In this document: positions 16,146 to 24,559 of the stretch, piece by piece | Numbering within the stretch: position 1 is the stretch's first letter | Layout of the letters: every line of letters begins with the position of its first letter | DNA from: Acidobacteriaceae bacterium | Lineage (GTDB): Bacteria > Acidobacteriota > Terriglobia > Terriglobales > Acidobacteriaceae | Assembly (NCBI GenBank): GCA_003140075.1 | Contig: PLIO01000272.1 | Span: 1 to 36,443 of the forward strand | Direction: 5' to 3' | DNA length: 36,443 nt | Made by a program: the position numbers and the translations under genes | Notes under the pieces: model-generated | Database searches by the model: none | What the model saw: only the letters and a program-made list of their open reading frames with translations | Told to the model about the DNA's origin: nothing

Positions 16146-17119
16146 GGCAAGGGCTTTCGGCCCTGCACGGAGATTGGTACTTCCACCACACGCAAGTCCT
16201 GCATCCCGCAGCTTTCAAACCAGCGAAATACCTCTTCGTAAGTGTGTTTCGACTGATACCGCGGAGAGTACCAGTCAAATGTGTCGAGCACTCTCCATTG
16301 AGGGTTAGGATTGCGGTTCACTGGGAAAACGTAGCGCACAATCCCGGATAGCGGCCGCCCGATGCCTGGAATAACCCGCAACGCGCTATCCACCGCATTC
16401 ACCGTGGGCACGACTACGCGAAGCATCCCGTGCAGCGTTTTCGCAGGCAAGCGGTGAGTCACTCTGCGGTAAAGGTCGCTGAACCTGTACCAGCGGTTAT
16501 AAGCGCTGTACAGCCACACGGCGAGCGTTCCGCCGGGCTTCAGGTATTGCGGCAAAGCTTTCACCGCCTGCTCGCAGTTCGGCGTATGGTGCAGCACTCC
16601 AATGCTGTAGATGAAATCAAAACTCTCGGCGGCGAACGGAAGCGAAAAAACGTCGGCCTGCAAGGCGACGAACTCGCGATCGGCCAGGTTACGTGCCGCC
16701 ACTTCGGCGGCCGCACTCAGATCGACTCCTACGACCCTGGCTCCCCAGCGCGTTGCCACCTCCGCAAACCGCCCCATGCCGCAACCCACATCGAGCACCA
16801 GCTTTCCTCTGATGTCTTCGGGGCTCAACCCAGTCTTACGGCGGAAGTCCTTGTCGGATTCGTCACTGCTGGCGTCATCCAACTGCGTGCGCGCATAGCG
16901 CTGCCACTGAAAGCCAAAGCTGTCCGCGTAGTTTTCTGGTGGCACGAAGCGTGCGACACCGCGCTCCTGCGGAAACGCGCGTTGGCAGCCCGTACACACG
17001 TATCCGTCGCCGTGCCGGTTCAGTGACGCCCGGCAATCGGGGCAGCGCAGCAACTCCAATACATCAATGGACAAGAGTAAAGTCACCCGATTTCTTCTTC
17101 CCGGCACGAACCATCCCAT
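16142..17119 (-). CDS. Class I SAM methyltransferase with N-terminal Trm112-like zinc ribbon
   Basis: 325 residues. Residues about 15-50 hold a four-Cys zinc ribbon (LLRCPDC ... YVCTGC) of the Trm112 type, followed by a class I methyltransferase with LVLDVGCGMGRFAEVA (SAM-binding motif I), VVGVDLS, FDFIYSIGVLHHTPN and LKPGGTLAVWLYS. In polysaccharide loci such proteins methylate sugars, but the sequence does not say which position or sugar. The ATG at 17119 gives a 56-base overlap with the ligase gene. A GTG at 17086 would shorten the overlap to 23 bases and starts immediately before the zinc ribbon, so it is a real alternative. It is followed by a GTGA overlap with the next gene, again suggesting coupled translation. 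Confidence 0.8.
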   Translation of the reverse strand: MGWFVPGRRNRVTLLLSIDVLELLRCPDCRASLNRHGDGYVCTGCQRAFPQERGVARFVPPENYADSFGFQWQRYARTQLDDASSDESDKDFRRKTGLSPEDIRGKLVLDVGCGMGRFAEVATRWGARVVGVDLSAAAEVAARNLADREFVALQADVFSLPFAAESFDFIYSIGVLHHTPNCEQAVKALPQYLKPGGTLAVWLYSAYNRWYRFSDLYRRVTHRLPAKTLHGMLRVVVPTVNAVDSALRVIPGIGRPLSGIVRYVFPVNRNPNPQWRVLDTFDWYSPRYQSKHTYEEVFRWFESCGMQDLRVVEVPISVQGRKPLP

Positions 17120-18404
17120 ACCGGCTGCGCCAATCTTTTCCCACCGGGGAGGGTTCGGACGCAGGTTCCCGTTCGTTGATCATCGCTGCCAGAGCCGACG
17201 CATAGGCCACGGCAAAATAAGGAAAGAACTGATAAGCCTCAGGGGCAAACAAAGCCCCGATCACAAACCCAATCATCGAGCTGTGCAGCCCGCCAACAAA
17301 TAACGTCGTCTGAGCGTCCAGATCTTTTCTGCGCCTCAGTTTCCTGAGATTGCGAAAAGCGCTGGCGATAAACAACAAATAGAGAATCAACGAAGGAATA
17401 CCGCCTTCGACCGCGATCTGCAGGTACGTCATGTGCACGTCGTGCCAATCGTCGGAATAGACTTGAAAATTGTGCACACCCAATCCAAAGATCGGGTAGC
17501 GCTCAATGCCTTCGATTGCCTTGCTCATCAGGTACCGGCGCTGCTCGTACGAGGAGTAGGCTCTTCCTTCCTCCTGATTTTCCACCTTGCCGCTGATGGC
17601 GGCCATGCGGTCGGCTAGCGGACGGCCCGCGACGGCCAGCAAAATCACGACGGTTAAAACGCTGCCCACCACCAGGTAGAAGCGCCGTCCCTTCACCCCG
17701 AAGTGCCACAAGCAGACCGTCCCTGAAATCACCAGAGTGATGAATCCGGCCCGCGAAGCGGTCATGAACAGGGCGAGTCCCATGATCAGGATTGCCCCAG
17801 TCCAGCTCAGTCGGGCCAGCACTCCCTTCGCACTCAAAAGAAAAGCCAGGCAGAACGGCAGCGTGAGGACGATCGCAAACGCGAGATCGTTGGAGTTGGA
17901 ATAAATACCTCCAATCACGCCTTCCAGCCTGGGCTGGTTGTGCCCGAGAATGATCGATACCACGCAGATCACCGCTACCGAAGCAGACTGAATGTAAACA
18001 AGGCGTCGCAGCCTTGCGAAGTCCGTGACCAACAGAAAAGTAAGTATCCAGACAACCCACACCTTGGCAAAATCCAGAGTGTGGGTCAGCGCGCCGCCCT
18101 TCCACACGGGCGACAGCGCAGCCGAAATGAACAGCACACCGATCATCCCGAGCAGATAGTTCGACTCCCGGGGAAGATCCCGGATTCTGCGCTGCGTTTT
18201 GCCCAAACTGCTCAGCAATCCCAAAAGCGCAAACACACCTGAGATTTTGGCCAGAGGGATGTATCCAAGGACGGGGATCCAGTCCTCTGGCCGAGCGCAG
18301 TAGATCACGTAAAATGCGCTGAGCCAGAAGAAAGCTCCGTTCAGGGATGCGGGCTTTTGCAACTCGACTGCACGGGGCGCGATGGTTTGCTCTGCTGCTC
18401 TCAC
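17064..18404 (-). CDS. O-antigen ligase/polymerase-type membrane protein (Wzy/WaaL family)
   Basis: 446 residues, strongly hydrophobic, with about ten to twelve membrane segments. Near the C-terminal third there is a large loop with SSYEQRRYLMSKAIEGIERYPIFGLGVHNFQVY and then DVHMTYLQIAVEGGIPSL. This matches the Wzy_C / O-antigen ligase signature (G-x-G-x-x-N-F and a His near the next membrane segment). It should join lipid-linked repeats to each other or to an acceptor at the periplasmic face. I chose the GTG at 18404, which overlaps the glycosyltransferase stop (GTGA). The frame continues upstream to 18725 but that part is an out-of-frame reading of the previous gene. Polymerase versus ligase cannot be decided from sequence. 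Confidence 0.8.
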   Translation of the reverse strand: MRAAEQTIAPRAVELQKPASLNGAFFWLSAFYVIYCARPEDWIPVLGYIPLAKISGVFALLGLLSSLGKTQRRIRDLPRESNYLLGMIGVLFISAALSPVWKGGALTHTLDFAKVWVVWILTFLLVTDFARLRRLVYIQSASVAVICVVSIILGHNQPRLEGVIGGIYSNSNDLAFAIVLTLPFCLAFLLSAKGVLARLSWTGAILIMGLALFMTASRAGFITLVISGTVCLWHFGVKGRRFYLVVGSVLTVVILLAVAGRPLADRMAAISGKVENQEEGRAYSSYEQRRYLMSKAIEGIERYPIFGLGVHNFQVYSDDWHDVHMTYLQIAVEGGIPSLILYLLFIASAFRNLRKLRRRKDLDAQTTLFVGGLHSSMIGFVIGALFAPEAYQFFPYFAVAYASALAAMINEREPASEPSPVGKDWRSRYGMVRAGKKKSGDFTLVH

Positions 18405-19537
18405 CGGATCCACACTTCTTTCCGCCCCGTCACAAAGTTGGCGAAGGCAACCACCGCCGCTGTATTCAAGACAATGAGCGCCAGCGCCGCGTTGGCGACT
18501 CGCCTCAGCACTCCGCGCGGCTGGTTGGACAGAGCATGGTTGGACAAGGCGAACAGACTGAGCGCGTATAAGGCCAATTGCAACGCAAAAGCGGCGCGGT
18601 ACAGAGGTGCAGGAATTGCGGCAGAGGTCACCAGCAAAACGGCCAGCGCAAACGGCACAACCAGCCGGAGCAACTTGTGGCTGACAAACCGGAACCGCAG
18701 CGGGTTCGCGCCACTCAGCACCCACGGCGCAATCTGCAACAACTGGTAGTTTCCAGTCAGGGTGCGCACCTTCCGGCGGAACTCTCTCTCCGCACCCAGA
18801 TCAGGATCGTCCCACGCCCGCGCCCGCCCGTCAAAGATAACGCGAGCGCCCTGCCGCGCAACCTGCAGGGGCAAAAGCACGTCGTCCAGGATGGTCTCGG
18901 CCGGAATCGGCGCCAATAGCGAACACCGGGCCGCGTACAGTGCTCCGGTCGCGCCCACCACCGACCCCGATGCGCTCTCTAGCGACCGGATTTTTTTCTC
19001 CATCCGCCAGTAAATTCCCATGCGCTTTTCCGCTTCGCCCGAAGCTGCATCGCCCAGCATCAATTCTCCGCTCACGCATCCCACAGTCGGATCCGTAAAG
19101 TTCTCGAGGAGCAGCCGCACGGCATCCTGCTCGATCTCCTGCCGCGCATCCATGAAAACCGCGATCTCACCCTTCGCCGCAGCCAGGGCTTCATTCAGTC
19201 GGCAGGCTTTTCCCTTCGCCTTGGGCGAAGCCAGAATGTGAAAGCGCGCATCCTTCGCGGTATCCGCAAGAATTTCCGCCGTCCTGTCACTGGAGCCGTC
19301 CGAAACCACAACAAATTCCAGGCGCTCCGGCGGGTAGTTCAGCGCTGCCAGGTTGCTTAGCTTGCGGGGCAGCGTGGCCTCTTCATTGCGTACCACCATC
19401 ACAATCGAGACCAGGGGTTCATTCGCTCCGCGCAGCACCGGCCTCGGATTTAGACGGCTCCAAATCCACAGCCACACCGCGTATCCGAGATAAGCGTAGA
19501 AGACAACTCCCGTGGCGGCCCAGAATAGCGTCTTCAC
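18401..19537 (-). CDS. Membrane-anchored GT2-family glycosyltransferase
   Basis: 378 residues. An N-terminal membrane segment (FWAATGVVFYAYLGYAVWLWIW) is followed by a GT-A fold: VSIVMVVRNEEATLPRKL, FVVVSDGSSDRTAEIL, IAVFMDARQEIEQDA (metal-binding acidic site), GATGALYAARRC-type acceptor region, ETILDDVLLPL (catalytic-base acidic pair) and REFRRKVRTLTGNYQLL, the R-x-x-R motif of processive-type GT2 enzymes. Three or four C-terminal hydrophobic segments follow. The arrangement resembles hyaluronan and cellulose synthase relatives that transfer sugars at the inner membrane. The GTG at 19537 overlaps the stop of the sugar transferase gene (GTGA). The sugar donor is unknown. Confidence 0.85.
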   Translation of the reverse strand: MKTLFWAATGVVFYAYLGYAVWLWIWSRLNPRPVLRGANEPLVSIVMVVRNEEATLPRKLSNLAALNYPPERLEFVVVSDGSSDRTAEILADTAKDARFHILASPKAKGKACRLNEALAAAKGEIAVFMDARQEIEQDAVRLLLENFTDPTVGCVSGELMLGDAASGEAEKRMGIYWRMEKKIRSLESASGSVVGATGALYAARCSLLAPIPAETILDDVLLPLQVARQGARVIFDGRARAWDDPDLGAEREFRRKVRTLTGNYQLLQIAPWVLSGANPLRFRFVSHKLLRLVVPFALAVLLVTSAAIPAPLYRAAFALQLALYALSLFALSNHALSNQPRGVLRRVANAALALIVLNTAAVVAFANFVTGRKEVWIR

Positions 19538-20907
19538 TGCGCGCCCCGCCCCAGCAGGACGATTTTGATGGTCTGGAACATGATCAGCAAATCCAGACCG
19601 AGGGAAGCGTTCTTGATATAAAACAGGTCGTACTGCAGTTTCTCTCGCGCGTCTTCCAGCGTGTTGCCGTACTTGTACTGCACCTGTGCCCAGCCCGTGA
19701 TGCCCGGCCGCACCACGTGCCGTACGCCGTAGTAGGGGATATCCCTGCTCAGCCACTCCACAAATTCCGGCCGCTCCGGGCGAGGACCTACAAAATGCAT
19801 ATCGCCCTTCAGCACGCACCACAACTGCGGAATTTCATCGAGCCGCGAAACGCGCAGGAACTTGCCCGCGCGCGTGATTCGCGGATCATCGTCCAAGGCC
19901 CAGGTTGCCCCTGTATCCGCTTCGGCGTCCACTCGCATGGTGCGGAACTTGTAGCAGTAAAAAATTCTTCCCCGACGCCCCACGCGCTGCTGGCGGTACA
20001 GCACCGGACCCGAAGAATCCAGCTTGACAGCCAGCACAATGAACGGCAGCAGGGGCAACGAGATCACAGTTCCGGCAAGCGCTACCGAAACGTTCAGTGC
20101 CCGGCGAACCAGCCGGACGAAACCGCTGAAGCGGAAGCCTTCGGCAAAGATCAGCCAGCTGGGGTATAGCTGTTCTACTTCGATCCTGCCCGAGATCCTC
20201 TCCAGCCACGAGGTTGCCTCTTCCACCTTCACGCCCCCCAGGCGCAGGTCGAGCAATTCTTCCACCGGCAACGTGCCGCGGCGGTCCGGCATGGCGACGA
20301 TCACCCGATGCACGCCCCTCCCCCGCGCCAGACCAAGCAGATGCGATGCCACGGTGTCCCGGGTCAGTTCGCCCTCGACATCTCCTGTCCATCCCACCAC
20401 TTCAATCCCCAGCGCGGAGTGCTCACGCAAACCTCTCACCAGTCGCTGCGCTCGCTCTCCCGTGCCCAAAACGTAAACCCGCTCGCGTAAGAACGGCTGC
20501 TTCACCATCCAGGAATAAGCCGCGCGCCAGCCCAGTAGCGTGAAGGTGAGAATGATGAGTCCTGCCAGCGCGGACCCGTTTCCCGGCACGACGCTGGGAT
20601 AGATGAAACCCACAGCCGCCAGGATGAGCGCCAGGAAACCCAAAACCAACAAAAGCCGCAATATCTGGTCCCACTTCGCGCCCAGGCTGGAAGAATCGTA
20701 GAGATCGAACCAGTACGAAAACAGCAGCGCAACGCCCGTAACCGCGAGAATCTTCAGATACCCGTGCTCGACATTGAGCAGGAGCCAGCTGTCCTCCCGG
20801 TTCTGCAGCATCGTTCCCAGTACGAACGAAGTCCAAACGATCAAGCCCTCGCCCACCAGAAGAACCAGGGCGCGCAACGGAAAATAAACTTTGAACAGCC
20901 GGATCAC
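19534..20907 (-). CDS. Polyprenyl-phosphate sugar-1-phosphate transferase (EPS priming enzyme, XrtA-locus type)
   Basis: 457 residues from a GTG with AGG five bases upstream. N-terminal membrane segments and a CoA-binding-like soluble domain (VYVLGTGERAQRLVRGL, near residues 145-170) precede the C-terminal bacterial sugar transferase domain (about 265-457). That domain shows the expected motifs: LDSSGPVLYRQQRVG, YKFRTMRVDAE, SRLDEIPQLWCVLKGDM, FVGPRPERPEF and RPGITGWAQVQY. The enzyme loads the first sugar phosphate onto undecaprenyl phosphate at the inner membrane and so begins each EPS repeat. Its overall form resembles the TIGR03013 group tied to exosortase A loci. It follows the kinase gene by 15 bases. 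Confidence 0.9.
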   Translation of the reverse strand: MIRLFKVYFPLRALVLLVGEGLIVWTSFVLGTMLQNREDSWLLLNVEHGYLKILAVTGVALLFSYWFDLYDSSSLGAKWDQILRLLLVLGFLALILAAVGFIYPSVVPGNGSALAGLIILTFTLLGWRAAYSWMVKQPFLRERVYVLGTGERAQRLVRGLREHSALGIEVVGWTGDVEGELTRDTVASHLLGLARGRGVHRVIVAMPDRRGTLPVEELLDLRLGGVKVEEATSWLERISGRIEVEQLYPSWLIFAEGFRFSGFVRLVRRALNVSVALAGTVISLPLLPFIVLAVKLDSSGPVLYRQQRVGRRGRIFYCYKFRTMRVDAEADTGATWALDDDPRITRAGKFLRVSRLDEIPQLWCVLKGDMHFVGPRPERPEFVEWLSRDIPYYGVRHVVRPGITGWAQVQYKYGNTLEDAREKLQYDLFYIKNASLGLDLLIMFQTIKIVLLGRGAQ

Positions 20908-20922
20908 GTTTGCCTGTTTCCC

Positions 20923-21861
20923 CTAAACCTTGGACTCGGTCACATTCTTCTCCTGCACGTCGTAGTAATAGCGGGTATAGGACATGGCTTCATTGTCGGT
21001 CCCGTTCAGCACCACGCCCACCAGGGCCTGTTCTGGAAATTCCTGACGCGCCCGGCGCGCCATATCGACCGGCGTCACATTCGAGCGCACCACCATCAAC
21101 ACGCCGTCACAGGCCTTGGCCAGCACGCTAGCGTCGGAGACCGGTACCGCCGGCGGTGAATCGATGATGATCCAGTCGAACAAAGCCTCTACCCGCTGCA
21201 GCAGGAACTTCAGCCGCCCGTTGGCCACGAGTTCCGCGGGATCGGAAATTTCCTGGCCGCTCGGAATAAAAAATAGGTTTTCCATTTGCCCGCGCTGCAT
21301 GATCGCGAATTCGTCGCTCGTTCCTTGCAGATAGTCCGCGAGGCCGGGAGACGAAGTTGTGCCCAGCATCATGTGCAGCCGCGGACCGCGCAGGTCGGCA
21401 TCGATCAGCAACACGCGGCGTCCATGCTGCCGCACCAAGACCTGCGCCAGGTTCGCCGACGTGAAGGACTTTCCCTCCTTCGGCAGCGCGCTGGTCACCA
21501 GGATTTTTTTCAGGGGCATCTTCTCGCGGGCGTGGTATAGCCGGGAACGCAGCGTGCGGAATTCCTCGGTGCCGCGTGCAGTATCGTCGTCGTTGAAAAA
21601 CAACATCGTCTTCACATCCGGCGTCCACTGCAGTTCCGGGCAGCGCGCCAGCAACGCGTCAAGGCTGAACGGACTGGCGAACGACGGCATGCCTGACGCC
21701 AGCGGAATGCCAGCGGCGGACACTCTCGCTGCCGGTGGCTCTTCCAACGTCGTCGGGGTGGGGGCCTGCTCCGTCGCCGCGAAACTGGGCTGGACTGCAC
21801 CTCCCTGCATTGCCGCCCGCTCCTGTTCGGCTTTCTTCAACGCTTCGTGAATTCGGCTCAT
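20923..21861 (-). CDS. CpsD/CapB-type bacterial tyrosine kinase (XrtA-locus type)
   Basis: 312 residues. The N-terminus MSRIHEALKKAEQER is typical of the exosortase-linked kinase group. The ATPase domain has Walker A SALPKEGKS (124-132), Walker A' LLIDADLRG (151-159) and Walker B WIIIDSPP (230-237). The C-terminus holds a tyrosine cluster (Y295, Y298, Y299, Y300), the usual autophosphorylation site. The protein lacks its own membrane segments and should work with the separately encoded Wzz-type protein at 22966-24516 to control chain length and export by cycles of phosphorylation. Its ATG overlaps the stop of the ATPase gene in an ATGA junction. Confidence 0.9.
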   Translation of the reverse strand: MSRIHEALKKAEQERAAMQGGAVQPSFAATEQAPTPTTLEEPPAARVSAAGIPLASGMPSFASPFSLDALLARCPELQWTPDVKTMLFFNDDDTARGTEEFRTLRSRLYHAREKMPLKKILVTSALPKEGKSFTSANLAQVLVRQHGRRVLLIDADLRGPRLHMMLGTTSSPGLADYLQGTSDEFAIMQRGQMENLFFIPSGQEISDPAELVANGRLKFLLQRVEALFDWIIIDSPPAVPVSDASVLAKACDGVLMVVRSNVTPVDMARRARQEFPEQALVGVVLNGTDNEAMSYTRYYYDVQEKNVTESKV

Positions 21862-22820
21862 ACTTTCCTTTCCTTGGGGAGGTCCTTCTCTTCCTCTTCT
21901 TCACGCAACTTATCGGCTAATGTGGCCAGAGACCGCAAGGCATCCACTAAATCAAATTTCTCCTGGCCCGCCGCCTGCGGCGGCGCCGTCATCGCCCCCG
22001 CTGCGATGCCATCACTCAGATCAAAATCCCGGGCTACGCTGTCCACCACCGCCGGCCCGATCACTTTCTGCTGATCCACGAACGCGCTCACCAGGCAGTG
22101 CTCGCACAGAAGATTAATCACGCGCGGAATGCCCGTAGCATAGCGGTGGATCGCGACCACGGACTCCGGATCGAAAATCTGCTGGCCGTTGGAGCCGGCG
22201 ATGCGCAACCGCTGTTGCACATAAGCTTTGGTCTCCTCCAGGGTGAGAGGATGCGTCTTGGCCCGCAGCGTCAGCCTTTGACGCAACTGCCGCAGTTGCG
22301 GTTGCTTCAGTTTCTGCTCCAGTTCAGGCTGACCCACCAGCACAATCTGCAGCAGCTTCTCCGTGAAGGTCTCCAGGTTGGTCAGCATGCGGATTTCTTC
22401 CAGCACCTCATCGCTCAGGTTCTGCGCCTCATCCACGATGAGCACCGCGGTCTCGCCCGCCCGGTAGCGATCCAGCAGCCAGTTGTAGAGCCGCAACAGG
22501 ATCTGGCTCTTGGCCTTCGAATCGCACGGAATGCCGAAGTCCGCCATCATGTAATCCAGAAACTGGGGCGTGTTCAGGCGCGAGTTGAAAATGAAGGCCG
22601 TCGCCACCTGCTGCAGCCGCAACCACTCCAGCAATTTGTTGATGAGCGTGGTCTTGCCCGTCCCCACTTCCCCGGTCAGCAACACGAACCCTTTTCGGCT
22701 CTGGATGCCGTAGGTGAGGCAGGCCAGCGCCTCCTCGGTGTGCCGCGTCAGGAACAGATAACGCGGGTCGGGGTTTACGTTAAACGGATTGGCCCGCAGG
22801 CCGTAAAACTCTTTGTACAT
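21858..22820 (-). CDS. ExeA/GspA-like AAA ATPase (XrtA/PEP-CTERM locus type)
   Basis: 320 residues beginning MYKEFYGLRANPFNVNPDPRY, a characteristic opening of the exosortase-linked ATPase group (TIGR03015 type). Walker A is GEVGTGKT (50-57) and Walker B is LIVDEAQ (127-133), followed by a sensor region with LVGQPELEQKL and an arginine-rich helix. The C-terminal part is acidic. The relation to ExeA/GspA suggests a role in envelope assembly or export energetics of the EPS machine; the exact job is not established for the family. A gap of 145 bases, large for this run, separates it from the Wzz-type gene and holds two secondary-structure elements. Confidence 0.9.
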   Translation of the reverse strand: MYKEFYGLRANPFNVNPDPRYLFLTRHTEEALACLTYGIQSRKGFVLLTGEVGTGKTTLINKLLEWLRLQQVATAFIFNSRLNTPQFLDYMMADFGIPCDSKAKSQILLRLYNWLLDRYRAGETAVLIVDEAQNLSDEVLEEIRMLTNLETFTEKLLQIVLVGQPELEQKLKQPQLRQLRQRLTLRAKTHPLTLEETKAYVQQRLRIAGSNGQQIFDPESVVAIHRYATGIPRVINLLCEHCLVSAFVDQQKVIGPAVVDSVARDFDLSDGIAAGAMTAPPQAAGQEKFDLVDALRSLATLADKLREEEEEKDLPKERKV

Positions 22821-22851
22821 GTTCTTCGCCTAAACGCTTTCGTCCACTCTT

Positions 22852-22887
22852 TCATCCCGAGCTAGCGCACTTTCCGCAGCGAGGATC
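22852..22887 (+). repeat. Copy 1 of TCATCCCGA-type palindromic repeat, inside the EPS gene run
   Basis: TCATCCCGA (22852-22860) is followed by a stem-loop: GCT, a bulged A, GCG, loop CACTTTC, CGC AGC. GAGGATC (22881-22887) comes next. The two ends match the repeats at 34811-34859, 35254-35300 (inverted) and 35349-35392. It lies between the Wzz-type and ATPase genes. Confidence 0.5.
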
Positions 22888-22890
22888 CGG

Positions 22891-22942
22891 GCGAGCCGCG
22901 CGAAGCGTCGCAGCCTTTGCCACGCAATAATCGCGCGCTCGC
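22891..22942. repeat. Long inverted repeat in the wzz-ATPase gap
   Basis: GCGAGCCGCGCG (22891-22902) pairs with CGCGCGCTCGC (22932-22942), eleven G/C-rich pairs with one bulged C and a 29-base loop. There is no T-run on either side. In the minus-strand transcript it would fold between the Wzz-type gene and the ATPase gene, where it might pause transcription or protect one part of the mRNA. Confidence 0.45.
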
Positions 22943-22965
22943 TTCCTTGTCAAACTCCATCGCGA

Positions 22966-24516
22966 CTAAACTCTGGCCGTTTCCTTTCTCTCGTCCGGCT
23001 GCTTTTTCCGCTTCCAGAAATGGCCCTTGCCATCGCCGTTTGTCGCCGCTATCTCTACCACCCACGGCACCGCGACCAGCATGGGAAGTTCCAGAGCCGC
23101 CTCGGCATCCGCCTCCGTGCGGATGCACTTGTCGCGGAACTCCAGCCAAAACGCCAAACCAAGCCCCAGCACCAGACCGGCGCCCAATCCTCCGCCCGCA
23201 AACAACAGGCGATTCGGGAAGCTAGGAGAATCCGGCAGATTCGCCGGGTTCAGAAGCGCCATCTGTTCCCCTTGCTGCTGCTGCTCGGCCTGCGTCGCCA
23301 TCTTCGATGTGCTCTGCTTGGCCAAGTCATCTTGATAAACTTTCTGCGCGTTGTCGTAATCCCGCGCCAATTCCTTGTACTCTTCCTCAATTCCGGGACT
23401 CGACGCTACCCGGCTCTGGTAGACAGCAATCTCCTGCTGAAGTTTCTTCTGATCGCGCGTCGCCTGCGCCAGCAAATCCTGATACTGGTGAACCTGCAAG
23501 CGCAATTGCCGAATCTCGGGCGGCTCGGTCGCGGATCCTTTGTCGTTCCCAGCGTCGGTTGCCGGAGTGGACGGGTTATTGACTTCTGCGAGTTCCTTCT
23601 TGACCTCGGCAATGTCCGCTTTGGTCTTGATCACGTCCGGATGGTCGTCGGTATAGCGTCCCTGCAAATCGATGAGTTCGGCCTGCAGCTGCGAGAGCTG
23701 CTGCTGCAGGGTTTGGGGATTGTTTGCCGACTGCGACGCTTTCCACGCCGCCAGTTGCTGCGTCAGCAGCGACTCGGTATAGGACTTGTCCTGCGTCGCC
23801 CGGTTCAAGGTCTGCGTATTGGCATCGAGTTGCGAATTCAGCCCCATCAGGATTTTTAGGTTGTTGTCCTCGTCTCCGGGAAGCTGCCCCATGTGCTGGT
23901 TCTTGAAAGCCGCCAGTTTCTTATCCAGATCATCGAGATTCTGTTTGGCGTCCTCCACCTGCTTGGTGAGGAAAAACGTCGTACCCTGAGTCGCTTCCTG
24001 CCTCGACTTCAGGTCCTCTTCCAGCAGCATCGAGGTCAGCTCGGTGCATACATCCTTCGCTTCCTTCGCGGTCGACGCGGTGTAGTTCACGTAGAAGCCG
24101 GGAACCGACGAGTTGTTCGGGCCGGGCTTTCTTTTGCCGGGGAACTGCGAGATGTCCGGAACCGGCTCGATCCCCATGTTGAGCTGGATGTTGGCCACCA
24201 CATCATCGAAGTTCTGCCCACCCTTGGCCAACCCCAGCTTTTCCACCATGGGCCGCAGCTGGCTCGGGCTCAACACCCGCTGCTCGATCGTGGTAATGTG
24301 CTGCGTCAAATCTTCGGTAAAGACTTGCTGCACCACCGCGTCCGGAATCTTCGGCGGCGTCACCAACACCAGCGACTGCGAGGTGTATTTGGCGGAGAAA
24401 ACGTACGAGATCAGAAATCCGGCCAAAGGCGCGAGCAGCGCCGGAATCAGAATCACTTTCATCCGGCGGCGCAACATCGCCAGATAATCGTCCAGGGTTA
24501 GTTCGCGGTTTCCCAT
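22966..24516 (-). CDS. Wzz/GumC-type polysaccharide chain-length determinant (XrtA-locus type)
   Basis: 516 residues. An N-terminal membrane segment (VILIPALLAPLAGFLISYVF, about 20-39) is followed by a large periplasmic region, and then by a C-terminal membrane segment (LLFAGGGLGAGLVLGLGLAFWLEF) preceded by the Pro-rich PDSPSFP motif of polysaccharide co-polymerases. The middle (about 160-420) is rich in Gln, Leu, Lys and Glu in heptad-like spacing and should form long coiled coils. There is no fused kinase domain; the separate BY-kinase downstream supplies it. The C-terminal cytoplasmic tail is short. In the family it sets the length of the EPS chains and links the polymerase to the export channel. 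Its ATG at 24516 follows AAGAGA. Confidence 0.88.
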   Translation of the reverse strand: MGNRELTLDDYLAMLRRRMKVILIPALLAPLAGFLISYVFSAKYTSQSLVLVTPPKIPDAVVQQVFTEDLTQHITTIEQRVLSPSQLRPMVEKLGLAKGGQNFDDVVANIQLNMGIEPVPDISQFPGKRKPGPNNSSVPGFYVNYTASTAKEAKDVCTELTSMLLEEDLKSRQEATQGTTFFLTKQVEDAKQNLDDLDKKLAAFKNQHMGQLPGDEDNNLKILMGLNSQLDANTQTLNRATQDKSYTESLLTQQLAAWKASQSANNPQTLQQQLSQLQAELIDLQGRYTDDHPDVIKTKADIAEVKKELAEVNNPSTPATDAGNDKGSATEPPEIRQLRLQVHQYQDLLAQATRDQKKLQQEIAVYQSRVASSPGIEEEYKELARDYDNAQKVYQDDLAKQSTSKMATQAEQQQQGEQMALLNPANLPDSPSFPNRLLFAGGGLGAGLVLGLGLAFWLEFRDKCIRTEADAEAALELPMLVAVPWVVEIAATNGDGKGHFWKRKKQPDERKETARV

Positions 24517-24559
24517 TCTCTTTACCCATCCCGCCAGCCCCCCAGGGCCGGCCTCAAAA

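Noticed and set aside
18405-18725. Possible N-terminal extension of the ligase/polymerase
   Set aside because: This is an out-of-frame reading of the GT2 gene, rich in Cys and Arg; the GTGA junction at 18401-18404 is a better start.
22862-23149. A 95-residue frame on the minus strand around the end of the Wzz-type gene
   Set aside because: Mostly overlaps the Wzz-type coding sequence in another frame; its free end covers the repeat elements and shows no domain.
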